Source of the DNA: Kiritimatiellaeota bacterium B1221
GTDB taxonomy: Bacteria; Verrucomicrobiota; Kiritimatiellia; SS1-B-03-39; UBA6053
Length of the DNA stretch: 64,000 bases
NCBI GenBank assembly: GCA_029269125.1
Contig: JARHXX010000008.1
Location: 1-64,000 of the forward strand
Reading direction: 5' to 3'
This document shows positions 44,200 to 53,223 of this stretch, piece after piece. The notes below the pieces were generated by a model. That model was not told the origin of the DNA, made no database searches, and saw only the letters and a program-made list of their open reading frames with translations. The first letter of the stretch is position 1; each line of letters opens with the position of its first letter. The position numbers were made by a program, and so were the translations under genes.

Positions 44200-45881
44200 A
44201 ACTCCCCCGTACCCTTCTCACCGGCGCCCTCCTCCTGCTCCAAAGCCTCCCGCTTCTCCAAGCAGAAGCTCCACGAGCCGTCGCAACCTTCCAAAGTTTG
44301 GGACTGTATTGGAAACCCGACGGGGGAAGTGTCGACCGGGAGGTACGCGTTCACTATCGCAAAGCGGGAGCAGAAAACTGGCGGGAGGCCATGCCCCTGT
44401 GGTTTGACGACATGCAGCACGACGGGGGCATGGAAGCCCACTCCCGGGAATACCGGGGAAGTATTGTCCAGTTGGATGCCGGAAGTGACTACGAAGTAAA
44501 ATTAAAGTTGCAGGATGGTGAGGAACGGATTCTGCAGACCCGCACCCGCTCCGACAAATTTAAAATTGCCCGGACGGTCAGCCTGCCCGCTTCAACGGAT
44601 GAAATTTTCACCATTACCGAAGGCGGAAGCGAAAGCGAAGGGTACGTGCTTTATGAAGCCGCTCCGGATGCTGTATGGGATGCCGACAATCAGCTCGATC
44701 ATCAGGTGAAAGTCGACGCCTCCTATGTTATTCTCCGCGGACTGCATTTAAAAGGCGCCATCCAGCACGGCATTGTGCTGGGCGACGTCACCGATGTGGT
44801 CATCGAACATTGCGAAGTGAGTGGCTGGGGACGCACCCGGGAAAACGGTGAAGCCGTCTGTTATAATGCGGCCGTGTTTTCGCAGGGAGAAAACCTGGAA
44901 CGCATCACCATTCAATACAACGATTTTCATCACCCGCGCAGCGACAGCAACTCCTGGAAACAGCGCCGACCCAACGGCAGTTTCCATCCGGAAGGCCCGG
45001 CCGGGATTGCCTTCTTCGAGGGACAGGGCGGACACGTCATCCGCTTCAACCGCATCTATTCCGATATGGAACACATGTTCTACGATGTGCTGGGCGGACG
45101 GAAAAACTTCAGCTACAGCGGCTTTCCCGTCAAAGATACCGACATCCACGACAACTTTATTTCCCACAGCTGGGACGACGGTCTGGAGATTGAAGGCGCG
45201 GATATGAACGTGCGGATTTATAACAACTATATCGATATGACCTACGGGGCCATCGGCGCCGCCACCGCCTCGCTCGGACCGCTGTACATTTTCCGCAATG
45301 TGTACGCCGTCTCCCGCAAACACGAAGGCACCGACCCCAACAGTTACCGCGGACACTACCTGGTGAAAATCGGAAACGAAAACCTCAAATGGACCCACGG
45401 CCGCATCTACATTTTTCATAACACCTCCCTGCAGCCCCCGCCCTTCGAAGGATTCAGTGACAAAAGCAGCGGCGCCCAGGCCGGGATTGCGTTTACCTCG
45501 AAGAAGAAGACCCAGCGGAACATCGTCAGCCGCAACAACCTGATTCACCTCCGCAAACCCTCAGACTGGGCCATCCGCGATACCCAACTCACCCCCAACA
45601 ACGATTACGATTACGACATGCACGACGGCAAGGCCATGTACGCCGAAGGGAACGGGAGGAACAACATTCAGGCCAGCCCGGTCTATCGGCGACGCAACGA
45701 CGGCCTTCTGGAACTCGTTCCCGGCAGCCCGGGCCACGACGCCGGCCAGCGTCTGCCCAATTTTAACGACGACTTTGCCGGTAAAGCCCCCGATATGGGG
45801 GCCGTGGAAACGGCAGGAAGCACCGCCAAACCCGAACTTTGGCCGGAATTTCCTAAAGCATTAAATGAATCAGAGAAATAA
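44196..45881 (+). CDS. Secreted right-handed beta-helix protein, tandem paralogue
   Basis: A 561-residue secreted protein that duplicates the fibronectin-like and beta-helix parts of its upstream neighbour but lacks the N-terminal CBM. Identical blocks include LPLWFDDMQH/MPLWFDDMQH, HPRSDSNSW, 'GQGGHVIRFNRIYSD', 'SWDDGLEIEGADMNVRIYNN' and a shared end, PDMGAVETxxxxxPxLWPEFP. The signal peptide is at 1-22 (LLTGALLLLQSLPLLQAE). The pair look like a recent tandem duplication with division of labour on one polysaccharide. Translation is coupled to the first copy by an ATGA overlap. No sugar specificity can be read from the sequence. Confidence 0.8.
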   Translation: MKLPRTLLTGALLLLQSLPLLQAEAPRAVATFQSLGLYWKPDGGSVDREVRVHYRKAGAENWREAMPLWFDDMQHDGGMEAHSREYRGSIVQLDAGSDYEVKLKLQDGEERILQTRTRSDKFKIARTVSLPASTDEIFTITEGGSESEGYVLYEAAPDAVWDADNQLDHQVKVDASYVILRGLHLKGAIQHGIVLGDVTDVVIEHCEVSGWGRTRENGEAVCYNAAVFSQGENLERITIQYNDFHHPRSDSNSWKQRRPNGSFHPEGPAGIAFFEGQGGHVIRFNRIYSDMEHMFYDVLGGRKNFSYSGFPVKDTDIHDNFISHSWDDGLEIEGADMNVRIYNNYIDMTYGAIGAATASLGPLYIFRNVYAVSRKHEGTDPNSYRGHYLVKIGNENLKWTHGRIYIFHNTSLQPPPFEGFSDKSSGAQAGIAFTSKKKTQRNIVSRNNLIHLRKPSDWAIRDTQLTPNNDYDYDMHDGKAMYAEGNGRNNIQASPVYRRRNDGLLELVPGSPGHDAGQRLPNFNDDFAGKAPDMGAVETAGSTAKPELWPEFPKALNESEK

Positions 45882-46012
45882 GTTCCAAAGAAAAAAATAC
45901 CCTTCTGATGCTAAATAATTGCAAAAAAAGGGATTGCAACCCATTGCATCTACGTAATACCCTGTTGGTAGTAACAAATAATCACCCTGATTCAAAAACC
46001 CAGGAGACCCTT

Positions 46013-47581
46013 ATGACTTATTCCCCTTCCCCCTTCACCCTTCTTTCTCGTTCCTGTATACTTGCCGCAAGTATCATAAGCTACGTAAGCGTATCCAATC
46101 CAGCCTTTGCCCAACTACGCACTTGGGACAATGAGGATGGAGATGGGGCTTGGTTAACCGCACTCAATTGGTCTGGGGATGATGTCCCGGATACAGCCGG
46201 GGAAGATGCCAGCATTGGCGATGTTGGCGGTAGCCCCTCCACAGTTCTACTCAGGCCTATTAATGGCACCACGATCGACATAGGTTCTTTAACCATCGAT
46301 GCCGGTAGTACTTTCAACAACCGTTTCGATAGTGGGACTCTTAATCTAACCGGAGGATTATCAAACAGCGGGACTCTTTCCCATACGTCAAGTCCCAGCA
46401 GCAACGCACGCAATGTGTATTTAAATATTAGTGGGACCAACCAAATTTTTAATACGTCTACCGGTGAAATTGACTTTGGAGGAAACAGCGGTCGAAACCG
46501 AATAAATGTTTATATGACCTTAGATGCCCAGAATCAAAATGACGGGAATATCAACGTTGAAATTACAGGTAGTGCCGACCGCGATACTAAAAGGCTACGA
46601 CTAGAAAACTCTGGGACCTTCACCAATAATGGATCTATCTTAATTCGTGACACCCAAAGCAGCACCTCCAGCTATGCGCAGTTCCAGCTCTTAACCAATT
46701 CTGCAGCCGTAACTTTGGGAGGAACCGGATCCATAACGCTGGATGTGGGTACGCTCACAGATTCCAACCGCGCCCGCATTCTGGGAAACAGTAGTGGAAG
46801 TCCTGCAGAACTGACCAACAGCAGCACCCACACGATTCAGGGAGCAGGTCTGGTCGGATCTACCCTAAACCTTACCAATGACGGTTTGGTTCATGCCACC
46901 GGGGATACGGCAATATTAGACGTAAACCCCACAAATACCGTAACCAACAATGCAAGCGGCCGCATGGTGGCTTCCGGTATTGCGGGCATGAATATCGGGG
47001 GAGGATCGGGTGATATCTTCACCAACAACGGCCTGCTGGAAGCGCGCAGCGGCAGTGGCATGAACCTACTCGCTACCTCAACCTTGAACGGCACCATTGC
47101 CGGTGGCGGTACTTACACGGCAACCACCCTCTCCCTTACAGGATCTGCCACCCTGGCAGCCGGAGACCTCTCCAATGCTGACGGGACCGGGTCTTCCACG
47201 GTCGGAAGCCTAGATGTCACGGGTGATTTGGCGTTCGCCGATACCACCATCATGAATTTCCAACTCGGTGACAACAGCGCCGCCGGGATCAGCTTTGATA
47301 CCGTAAACGCGACCGGTGCGCTCACCCTGGATGGGGTATTAAATGTGGAAGACCTCGCCGGATTCGGCGTCGGTACCTATCGCCTCTTCACTTTCAGTGC
47401 CGGTAACCTCACCGACAACGGCGTAACTCTGGGAAGCACCCCAGGTGCCTATACCTACAGTCTGGATGCCGATAATGCAGGTGGGTTCGTCGACCTGACT
47501 GTGATCCCGGAACCCTCCACCTTCGTGATGCTGTTTGGCTCATTCGGTCTGCTTTACCTGCTCCGGAAAAAGCGCCGCTAA
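46013..47581 (+). CDS. PEP-CTERM protein with beta-strand-repeat passenger
   Basis: The start is the ATG at 46013, six bases after AGGAG. Product of 522 residues. A signal peptide (LLSRSCILAASIISYVSVSNPAFAQ) precedes an asparagine-, glycine- and threonine-rich passenger with autotransporter-like beta-strand repeats: 'DIGSLTIDAGSTFNNRFDSG', 'TLNLTGGLSNSGTLSHTSS', 'FTNNGSILIRD'. The C-terminus is a PEP-CTERM sorting signal: PEPSTFVMLFGSFGLLYLLRKK plus arginines, meaning exosortase processing in the envelope. No exosortase is in this window. It lies between beta-helix genes of the polysaccharide region and ends with a strong terminator. Confidence 0.85.
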   Translation: MTYSPSPFTLLSRSCILAASIISYVSVSNPAFAQLRTWDNEDGDGAWLTALNWSGDDVPDTAGEDASIGDVGGSPSTVLLRPINGTTIDIGSLTIDAGSTFNNRFDSGTLNLTGGLSNSGTLSHTSSPSSNARNVYLNISGTNQIFNTSTGEIDFGGNSGRNRINVYMTLDAQNQNDGNINVEITGSADRDTKRLRLENSGTFTNNGSILIRDTQSSTSSYAQFQLLTNSAAVTLGGTGSITLDVGTLTDSNRARILGNSSGSPAELTNSSTHTIQGAGLVGSTLNLTNDGLVHATGDTAILDVNPTNTVTNNASGRMVASGIAGMNIGGGSGDIFTNNGLLEARSGSGMNLLATSTLNGTIAGGGTYTATTLSLTGSATLAAGDLSNADGTGSSTVGSLDVTGDLAFADTTIMNFQLGDNSAAGISFDTVNATGALTLDGVLNVEDLAGFGVGTYRLFTFSAGNLTDNGVTLGSTPGAYTYSLDADNAGGFVDLTVIPEPSTFVMLFGSFGLLYLLRKKRR

Positions 47582-47599
47582 GCCTTTCTGTTCGATATG

Positions 47600-47628
47600 A
47601 TCCCCCGCAAGTCGGGGGATTTTTTTTG
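47600..47628 (+). terminator. Rho-independent terminator after the PEP-CTERM gene
   Basis: ATCCCCCG (47600-47607) pairs with CGGGGGAT (47613-47620) over a 5-nt loop, followed by eight T. It is 19 bp past the stop codon. Confidence 0.92.
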
Positions 47629-47654
47629 TTTCAAAATTTCGCATGTGAATCCCT

Positions 47655-49118
47655 ATGAAAGCCCTCTCGATAATCATCCTGCTCTCTCTCGGTACCGCCT
47701 CACAACTCCCGGCCGCCGAATATTTTATGTCCCTGCAAGGCGCCGGAAATCAATCCGGTGAAAACTGGGAAAACGCCTTCCCTTTTTCCGAGGCGGATCC
47801 GGTGATCAACACCACCATGGCCCCCGGAGACACCCTGTTTCTGGAGGGAAACAACTACGGTTCCGCCACCCTGAAAATCCGCGCCAGCGGAAATGAGGAG
47901 GCGCGGATGCAGCTGGTCGGGGTCGACCGGGGCGTCGAGGGCTTTCCACGTCCCGCGTTTATGGGAAAAAGCCGCAGCCTGAATGCCGGGGCCAACATTG
48001 TGCTTCAACAGGGCGCCTCTTTCTGGACCCTCAAAAATTTGCAGAGTCACCGGCGCGGCTGGGGGCTCAAAACCGTAGGACAAAACCGGCGGCTGATCAT
48101 CGACAGCGTGTACACCCACAACACCGTGAATGGGTTTGGGTTCTATGACTGTGATGAACTGCTGGTCATCAACTGCAAAGCCGAACGCTACACCCGCTAC
48201 GGATTTCACCTCGCCCACTCCTGCGATAAAGTCATCATCCGCCGCTGTTATGCCGACTGCAGCGGTACCGGTGACGAACCGGATCCGGGCTGGTGGCGTC
48301 AGGCAAACCCTGTCGGCTTCTACTTCCACACCGACCGCGGCAAGGACAATCCCTATAACACCCAAATTCTGGTGGAGGATTGTGTCACCCGCAACAACCG
48401 GGAACAAACCCCGCAGAAGGGTGACTTCGAACAGGGCGACGGCTTCATGGCCGAGTTCCGGAACCGTGACCTCACCTTCCGCCGCTGCCTCTCCTATGAC
48501 AATCAGCAGGGCGCCTACGATATGAAAGGGGAAGAGCAGGTGTTCGAAGACTGCTACGCCCTGCGCAGCGGCAACGGGTTCAAAATCTGGAACAATGCCA
48601 CCATGACCAACTGCATTGCCGCCGGCACCCGCGGAAACACCGTCATGCTCATCGGCAAAAAAGAAAACCCCAACCACATTCTGAATGCCGAACACTGCAC
48701 CTTCCATGTCGGCACCCAGGGCACCGGGGCCGCGGTATGGATCGAACGCGGCAAACGCGGCATCACGCAGGCCACCCTGAAAAACTGTCTGGTCACCCGG
48801 GCCAAATCTAAAAAAGAATACCGGAAAAGTTCTATCATGGGCGGGTACAGCGGTGCGGGTGGCAATGTGGATCTGTTGAAGGACAGCCCCGATGTCAGCC
48901 CCCGCTTCGACAAAACCGCAAATCTGGAAAATCCTCCGCAATATACCCGGTTTGTGGAACCTTGGCGCCCCTGGGCAGAGCCCCAAACCGCCAGCGCCTT
49001 CGACAGTCAGACATTCGGAAAAACCAAAGGTTATCATTCCACCCGCAATCCCAGCCCCCTTCCTCTCTGGGCCGCCATCATCGCTAAAGCCGACCGCGAG
49101 CGTCTCCCCCTGAAATAA
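47655..49118 (+). CDS. Secreted parallel beta-helix protein (pectate-lyase-like)
   Basis: A 487-residue exported protein (signal peptide MKALSIIILLSLGTASQLPAA). The fold is a right-handed beta-helix of lyase type: 'NWENAFPFSEADPVINTTMA' and 'PGDTLFLEGNNYGSATLKIR' open it in PL9-like fashion, and turns such as 'FGFYDCDELLVINCKAERYT', 'DFEQGDGFMAEFRNRDLTFRRC' and 'FKIWNNATMTNCIAAG' follow. It probably cleaves or binds a plant- or algal-type polysaccharide. It is not closely similar to the tandem beta-helix pair upstream. It stands beyond the PEP-CTERM terminator, 74 bp after that gene's stop, so it needs its own promoter. Confidence 0.7.
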   Translation: MKALSIIILLSLGTASQLPAAEYFMSLQGAGNQSGENWENAFPFSEADPVINTTMAPGDTLFLEGNNYGSATLKIRASGNEEARMQLVGVDRGVEGFPRPAFMGKSRSLNAGANIVLQQGASFWTLKNLQSHRRGWGLKTVGQNRRLIIDSVYTHNTVNGFGFYDCDELLVINCKAERYTRYGFHLAHSCDKVIIRRCYADCSGTGDEPDPGWWRQANPVGFYFHTDRGKDNPYNTQILVEDCVTRNNREQTPQKGDFEQGDGFMAEFRNRDLTFRRCLSYDNQQGAYDMKGEEQVFEDCYALRSGNGFKIWNNATMTNCIAAGTRGNTVMLIGKKENPNHILNAEHCTFHVGTQGTGAAVWIERGKRGITQATLKNCLVTRAKSKKEYRKSSIMGGYSGAGGNVDLLKDSPDVSPRFDKTANLENPPQYTRFVEPWRPWAEPQTASAFDSQTFGKTKGYHSTRNPSPLPLWAAIIAKADRERLPLK

Positions 49119-49203
49119 CTCAGAATCCCGAGATTCCTGATACCGAAAATTTGCCTTGCCAATTCCCTGCTTGCCTCCCCCAACATCCGCTAGCCATTTA
49201 AAT

Positions 49204-49242
49204 GTTATAATTCACATAACAATCTGAATAGTAACATGTTAC
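49204..49242. promoter_or_regulatory. Operator-like palindromes before the metal-efflux ATPase
   Basis: GTTAT-7-ATAAC (49204-49220) and the perfect 12-bp palindrome GTAACATGTTAC (49231-49242) sit 38-76 bp before the P-type ATPase start. Their GTTAT/ATAAC style recalls Zur-, Fur- or MntR-type boxes. Which regulator binds is unknown. Confidence 0.5.
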
Positions 49243-49279
49243 ATTCGCTTTAATCCGTATGTTGTGATATATTGTCTGT

Positions 49280-51190
49280 ATGGAAAGCACCCTTCATACA
49301 GATGACGCCCCTCAAATTGAAACTCTCCTCATGCTGCTTTGCGGACTGGGGCTGCTGGCAGGAATCGGCCTTGGATTCTCCTCCCTCCCTCTTCCCCTGC
49401 AACAGCTGTGTTGGGTACTGGCATACGGCGCCGGAGGGTATTTCGGGGTGGTTGAGAGCTTCCAGTCCCTGCGCAAAGGGCAGGTCGATGTGGATCTGCT
49501 CATGGTGCTGGCGGCCCTGGGCGCGGCCTATATCGGCCACCCTCTGGAAGGCGCCATGCTGCTGTTCCTGTTTGCCCTGTCCAATGTTTTACAGAATGTG
49601 GCCATGGAACGCTCCCGGAGTGCCATTCAGTCGTTGATGAAACTGCGGCCGGAAAGAATCCATTGTCAGCTGAACGGCCAATGGACCCTCTGCCCGGTGA
49701 CCGAAGTGCAGCCCGGCACCCGGGTGTTGGTAAAACCCGGGGAAAGCATCGCGCTGGACGGAGAAGTACTCAGCGGAAAAAGTGCGGTGGACGAGTCTTC
49801 CCTCACCGGTGAATCCCTGCCGATAGCCAAATCCGAGGGAGACAGCCTCTTCTCAGGAACCGTCAATCAAAGCGGCAGTCTCGAATACGAAGTGACCAAA
49901 TCCGAAGCAGAATCCACGCTTTCAAAGATCATTTCCATGGTGGAAAACGCCCAATCTGAAAAGGCAAGCAGCCAACGTTTTCTGGAAAAGGCGGAACAGG
50001 TTTATGCCGCCGGAGTTATTCTGTTTACGCTCGGTCTGATTTTTGTCCCCTGGAAAGTGTGGGGGCATCCTTTCGAATCCTCCTTTTACCAAGCCATGAC
50101 CGTCATGGTGGTGGCCTCCCCCTGTGCGCTGATCATCAGCACCCCCGCCGCCTTCCTTTCCGCCATCGGCGGCGCCGCCCGCAGAGGGGTTTTGTTTAAA
50201 GGCGGGGTTCATTTGGAACGCATGGCCGGAATCAAAACCCTAGCCTTCGATAAAACCGGAACCCTCACCCGCGGAGAACCCACCGTCACCCATCTCATAC
50301 CTGTACCCGGAGAGTACCAGGCAGATCCCAACGAGCTCCTCCGGAAGTTGGCCGCGGTGGAGGCCCATTCAGAACATCCCCTGGCTGAGGCGGTACTGAA
50401 AGCTACCCGCGCACGAAATCTTGAGATCCCGGAACCCCAAAACTTTCAGTCTATTCCCGGCAGAGGTGCCGTTGCCACCATGGAAAATCAGGAACTCATT
50501 GCAGGTAGCCTGCGATACTTCGAAGAAATAGAGGTCCCGATCCCGACTGAACTTCTGAAACGCTGCCATCAGCTTCAGGATCAGGGACACTCGCTGATCC
50601 TGGTGGCGGAACAAAGCGAATCCCTGCATCTGCTCGGTGTGGTGGCCCTGGCCGATGAAATCCGGGAGGATGCCGCCCGTATGATTAAAGGATTAAGGAA
50701 ACGCGGAATTGAACGTATTGCCATGCTCACCGGGGATCACCCCCGGGTCGCCGCGCACATTGCGGGCCAACTTGGCATCGATGATGTGTTCGCCGGCCTG
50801 CTTCCCGAACAAAAGGTGGACATCATCCGCGAACTGCAAAAAGAAGGATCCGTGGCCATGGTGGGTGACGGGGTGAATGATGCCCCCGCCCTCGCCACCG
50901 CAAACTTGGGAATCGCCATGGGCGCCGCCGGTACGGATGTGGCCATGGAAACCGCCGACGTGGTGTTGATGAGCAATGACCTCTGTCATTTGGTCAACGC
51001 CTTCGCCCTCGCCCAACGCAGTCGGCGGATCGTCGCGCAAAATCTGATCTTTTCCTTGAGCGTGATCCTGATCCTGGTGATCAGCACCCTCACCATCGGC
51101 ATTCCCCTTCCCCTCGGGGTCATTGGACACGAAGGTTCCACCGTGCTGGTGTGTTTAAACGGATTACGACTGTTGTCTTTTAAAGTTTAA
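49280..51190 (+). CDS. P1B-4-type heavy-metal efflux ATPase
   Basis: A 636-residue P-type ATPase of about eight membrane helices. Ser-Pro-Cys (280-282, ASPCALIIS) in the transport helix and HEGST (617-621) near the C-terminus are the paired marks of subgroup P1B-4, rather than the CPC form of copper or zinc pumps. The phosphorylated Asp324 (DKTGT), the HP locus (SEHPLAEA) and GDGVNDAPAL are intact. There is no N-terminal HMA metal-binding domain. Members (PfeT, FrvA, CtpD) pump Fe(II), Co(II) or Zn(II) out of the cell, and several answer to Fur or PerR. It would complement the iron import operon in this window. Palindromes lie just upstream. Confidence 0.9.
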   Translation: MESTLHTDDAPQIETLLMLLCGLGLLAGIGLGFSSLPLPLQQLCWVLAYGAGGYFGVVESFQSLRKGQVDVDLLMVLAALGAAYIGHPLEGAMLLFLFALSNVLQNVAMERSRSAIQSLMKLRPERIHCQLNGQWTLCPVTEVQPGTRVLVKPGESIALDGEVLSGKSAVDESSLTGESLPIAKSEGDSLFSGTVNQSGSLEYEVTKSEAESTLSKIISMVENAQSEKASSQRFLEKAEQVYAAGVILFTLGLIFVPWKVWGHPFESSFYQAMTVMVVASPCALIISTPAAFLSAIGGAARRGVLFKGGVHLERMAGIKTLAFDKTGTLTRGEPTVTHLIPVPGEYQADPNELLRKLAAVEAHSEHPLAEAVLKATRARNLEIPEPQNFQSIPGRGAVATMENQELIAGSLRYFEEIEVPIPTELLKRCHQLQDQGHSLILVAEQSESLHLLGVVALADEIREDAARMIKGLRKRGIERIAMLTGDHPRVAAHIAGQLGIDDVFAGLLPEQKVDIIRELQKEGSVAMVGDGVNDAPALATANLGIAMGAAGTDVAMETADVVLMSNDLCHLVNAFALAQRSRRIVAQNLIFSLSVILILVISTLTIGIPLPLGVIGHEGSTVLVCLNGLRLLSFKV

Positions 51191-51249
51191 AATCCAGGCC
51201 CCCTGAAGGGGGACTGATTGTTGAAAAAGAGTTGACTTAAATTTTAACA

Positions 51250-51385
51250 GAAATTTCGCAACGTAGCCCCAACGGGGCGGCATTCCAAAGGCCGGGGTGC
51301 AAGCCCCGGTAGTTGTGTGCCCAATATTGATTAGCCCTATCAGGGCGGTATTCGCCTCTATTTTAAATGCCGGGCTTGCGGCCAA
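51250..51385. repeat. GC-rich palindromic intergenic repeats, family A relative
   Basis: GCCCCAACGGGGC at 51267-51279 is self-complementary, followed by AAGGCCGGGGTGCAAGCCCCGG and then AGCCCTATCAGGGCGG. The style matches 2205-2345 (GGGTGCAACCCTCGGGG). No gene is present in the 213-bp gap between the ATPase and the convergent operon. Confidence 0.5.
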
Positions 51386-51403
51386 TATAGGAGATGACAT
51401 CAA

Positions 51404-52483
51404 TCAACTCTTAAGCAATGCTCTGGCGTCCATCACCACCAACTGCGGAAGATTGTCCACCACCCGGTTCATGTAGATGCGTTGACCCTCATGCGACCAC
51501 ACCGGATGCGCATGGCAAAGCTGCCGGGGCGGATGCGCGATTTGCCAGTCAAATTTCGGATCCGTATAGCGGACCAGTTCCCTGATCGTGTCAGAACTTA
51601 AATGATAGGCATACACCATGGTTTCATCATTCACGTAATCATCCGTCAACAGGATCCCTCCCCGGGGATGCATTGCAGGATGCCCCTCACCCGGAAACCG
51701 GCACAACACCTCCGCTGCGCCGCCCAGCGGATCCCAAAGGTGCACCTCCCCGGGTTGACCCGCAAAACCCATGATCTTTTTCCCGTCCGGCGTCCAGTTG
51801 GGGTGATGATGAAAGCTTCCGATAAATCGGACATCCTGCCCCTGATCATCCGCGGCAATCAGCACCTTCACCACCTCCAAACCCGGATGGGCCTTGCGCT
51901 GTTCCTCATTGGTAAACACCACAAACCACTGCGATCCGTCTGGAGACCATTTGCTGTGTTTGAAATTCATCAGCGACTTATCAATTTTCTCCAAATCCAG
52001 ATGCCCGCGACAAGCCTCCCAGGCCCGGTCCACATCCAACACCTCTTGCAGTGAACCATCATCGATATCGATACGGAAACAGGCCTTCTCTTTAGGAGGA
52101 CGTGCCGCCCCCCGCCAGTTTTTGCTGGGGGCCAGCCCTCTTCGGGTTTGCGGATGAATCGTGTCAATCGCCCCCGGAAAGCTTTGTACAATCTCCCCCG
52201 ACAAACTGGCAATCTGCACCTGATCGTTGGCGGTAAAATAAATATGTTCCGAATCGAGCCATCCCTGCTGGGCCGCCCCGTGTGCCGATCCCGGACAGGA
52301 CATTACCTCCGTCACCCGGTCCCCTTCCCGCTCCCGAATGCAAATGGTCCCGTGATCCAGTGGCTTGCCATCAAATCGGAAATACACGACCTTCTTGCCA
52401 TCCGGACTTTCCGGCACCACATCAAAATAGGTGTGAATCGAAGGTGCCTCCGCCACCGCTTGAAATCGAAGGTGCGGATTCAC
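51404..52483 (-). CDS. Oligogalacturonate lyase-like beta-propeller protein (PL22-like)
   Basis: A 359-residue protein without a signal peptide, starting with GTG (52481-52483), whose last bases overlap the upstream stop as GTGA. It is a TolB-type beta-propeller with repeated SPDGxxxxF blades: 'FDVVPESPDGKKVVYFRFDG', 'HSKWSPDGSQWFVVF', 'HPNWTPDGKKIMGF', 'HAHPVWSHEGQRIYMNRV'. The conserved HHHP and HAHP residues fit the manganese site of oligogalacturonate lyases. Those enzymes split unsaturated oligogalacturonides in the cytoplasm, which suits the YesU-like gene beside it. The exact substrate is inferred. Confidence 0.72.
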   Translation of the reverse strand: MNPHLRFQAVAEAPSIHTYFDVVPESPDGKKVVYFRFDGKPLDHGTICIREREGDRVTEVMSCPGSAHGAAQQGWLDSEHIYFTANDQVQIASLSGEIVQSFPGAIDTIHPQTRRGLAPSKNWRGAARPPKEKACFRIDIDDGSLQEVLDVDRAWEACRGHLDLEKIDKSLMNFKHSKWSPDGSQWFVVFTNEEQRKAHPGLEVVKVLIAADDQGQDVRFIGSFHHHPNWTPDGKKIMGFAGQPGEVHLWDPLGGAAEVLCRFPGEGHPAMHPRGGILLTDDYVNDETMVYAYHLSSDTIRELVRYTDPKFDWQIAHPPRQLCHAHPVWSHEGQRIYMNRVVDNLPQLVVMDARALLKS

Positions 52484-53172
52484 GATAACGGTTCTTTCAG
52501 TGTGTGAACCTGCAGGTTGGCATACTCCGCAATCAGCGGCGTCATCTGACGAAACCCAATTTTTCCACTTCCGAGGATCGGACCCGTCGATTCGCCGTCA
52601 TCCGTCCACCGGAAACATTCCAGTCCATCAATCGCAAACCGGACATGGGGACCTGACTTGATCACCTGAATCCGATAGCTCTCTTTCATATCCGGAATCG
52701 AAGGCAGCGGATCCGGCCCCTGCGCCACCAAATGAAAGCCATGGCTTTTGCGAAGGTTGCAGGTGGTGAAGGCACGCTCCACCGGATGTTTCCGCCGGAA
52801 ATAACTCACATGCAAGGCATTGATATCTCCGGAGTGATACTGCTGGTAAGGGCCATTACGGGTTGCCAGTGCGGGATCCAGTACATCTTCTCCATTGTGC
52901 CCTTTGGCCGCAAAAAACAAAATGCTCAATCCCGGCTCCTGAATCGCCCGGTATTCCCAGCTGATGCAGATATGATCGGGAAAAACTTCCGGACACCACG
53001 CCACCAGATTGGCGGCCTGCCCCTCACCCGGATCCATGGTTCCCTCCAAACGCCAGCGTCCCCGCGGAAAGCTATACGCCCCCTCCCCCTCAAGTTGAAA
53101 ACCATTCAGATCCTCCGCACAGGCCAAAGGATTTTCATACAAAAGCGAATCAATACAATCTGAGTACAGCAT
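52480..53172 (-). CDS. DUF1961 (YesU-like) family protein
   Basis: A 230-residue protein with a concanavalin-like (jelly-roll) fold expected from the DUF1961 family. The conserved core is unmistakable: 'FPDHICISWEYRAIQEPGLS', ILFFAAKGHNGEDVLDP, 'YQQYHSGDINALHVSYFRRK' and the final 'GKIGFRQMTPLIAEYANLQV'. B. subtilis YesU is encoded in the rhamnogalacturonan gene cluster, so a pectin-related role is likely, though no activity is established. No signal peptide is present. It overlaps the lyase-like gene by 4 bp and follows a cupin gene by 51 bp. Confidence 0.88.
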   Translation of the reverse strand: MLYSDCIDSLLYENPLACAEDLNGFQLEGEGAYSFPRGRWRLEGTMDPGEGQAANLVAWCPEVFPDHICISWEYRAIQEPGLSILFFAAKGHNGEDVLDPALATRNGPYQQYHSGDINALHVSYFRRKHPVERAFTTCNLRKSHGFHLVAQGPDPLPSIPDMKESYRIQVIKSGPHVRFAIDGLECFRWTDDGESTGPILGSGKIGFRQMTPLIAEYANLQVHTLKEPLS

Positions 53173-53223
53173 CCACCCACCTAAAATAAAATTTATAGTA
53201 CAGGCAAGCCAACAGCCAAAGAT

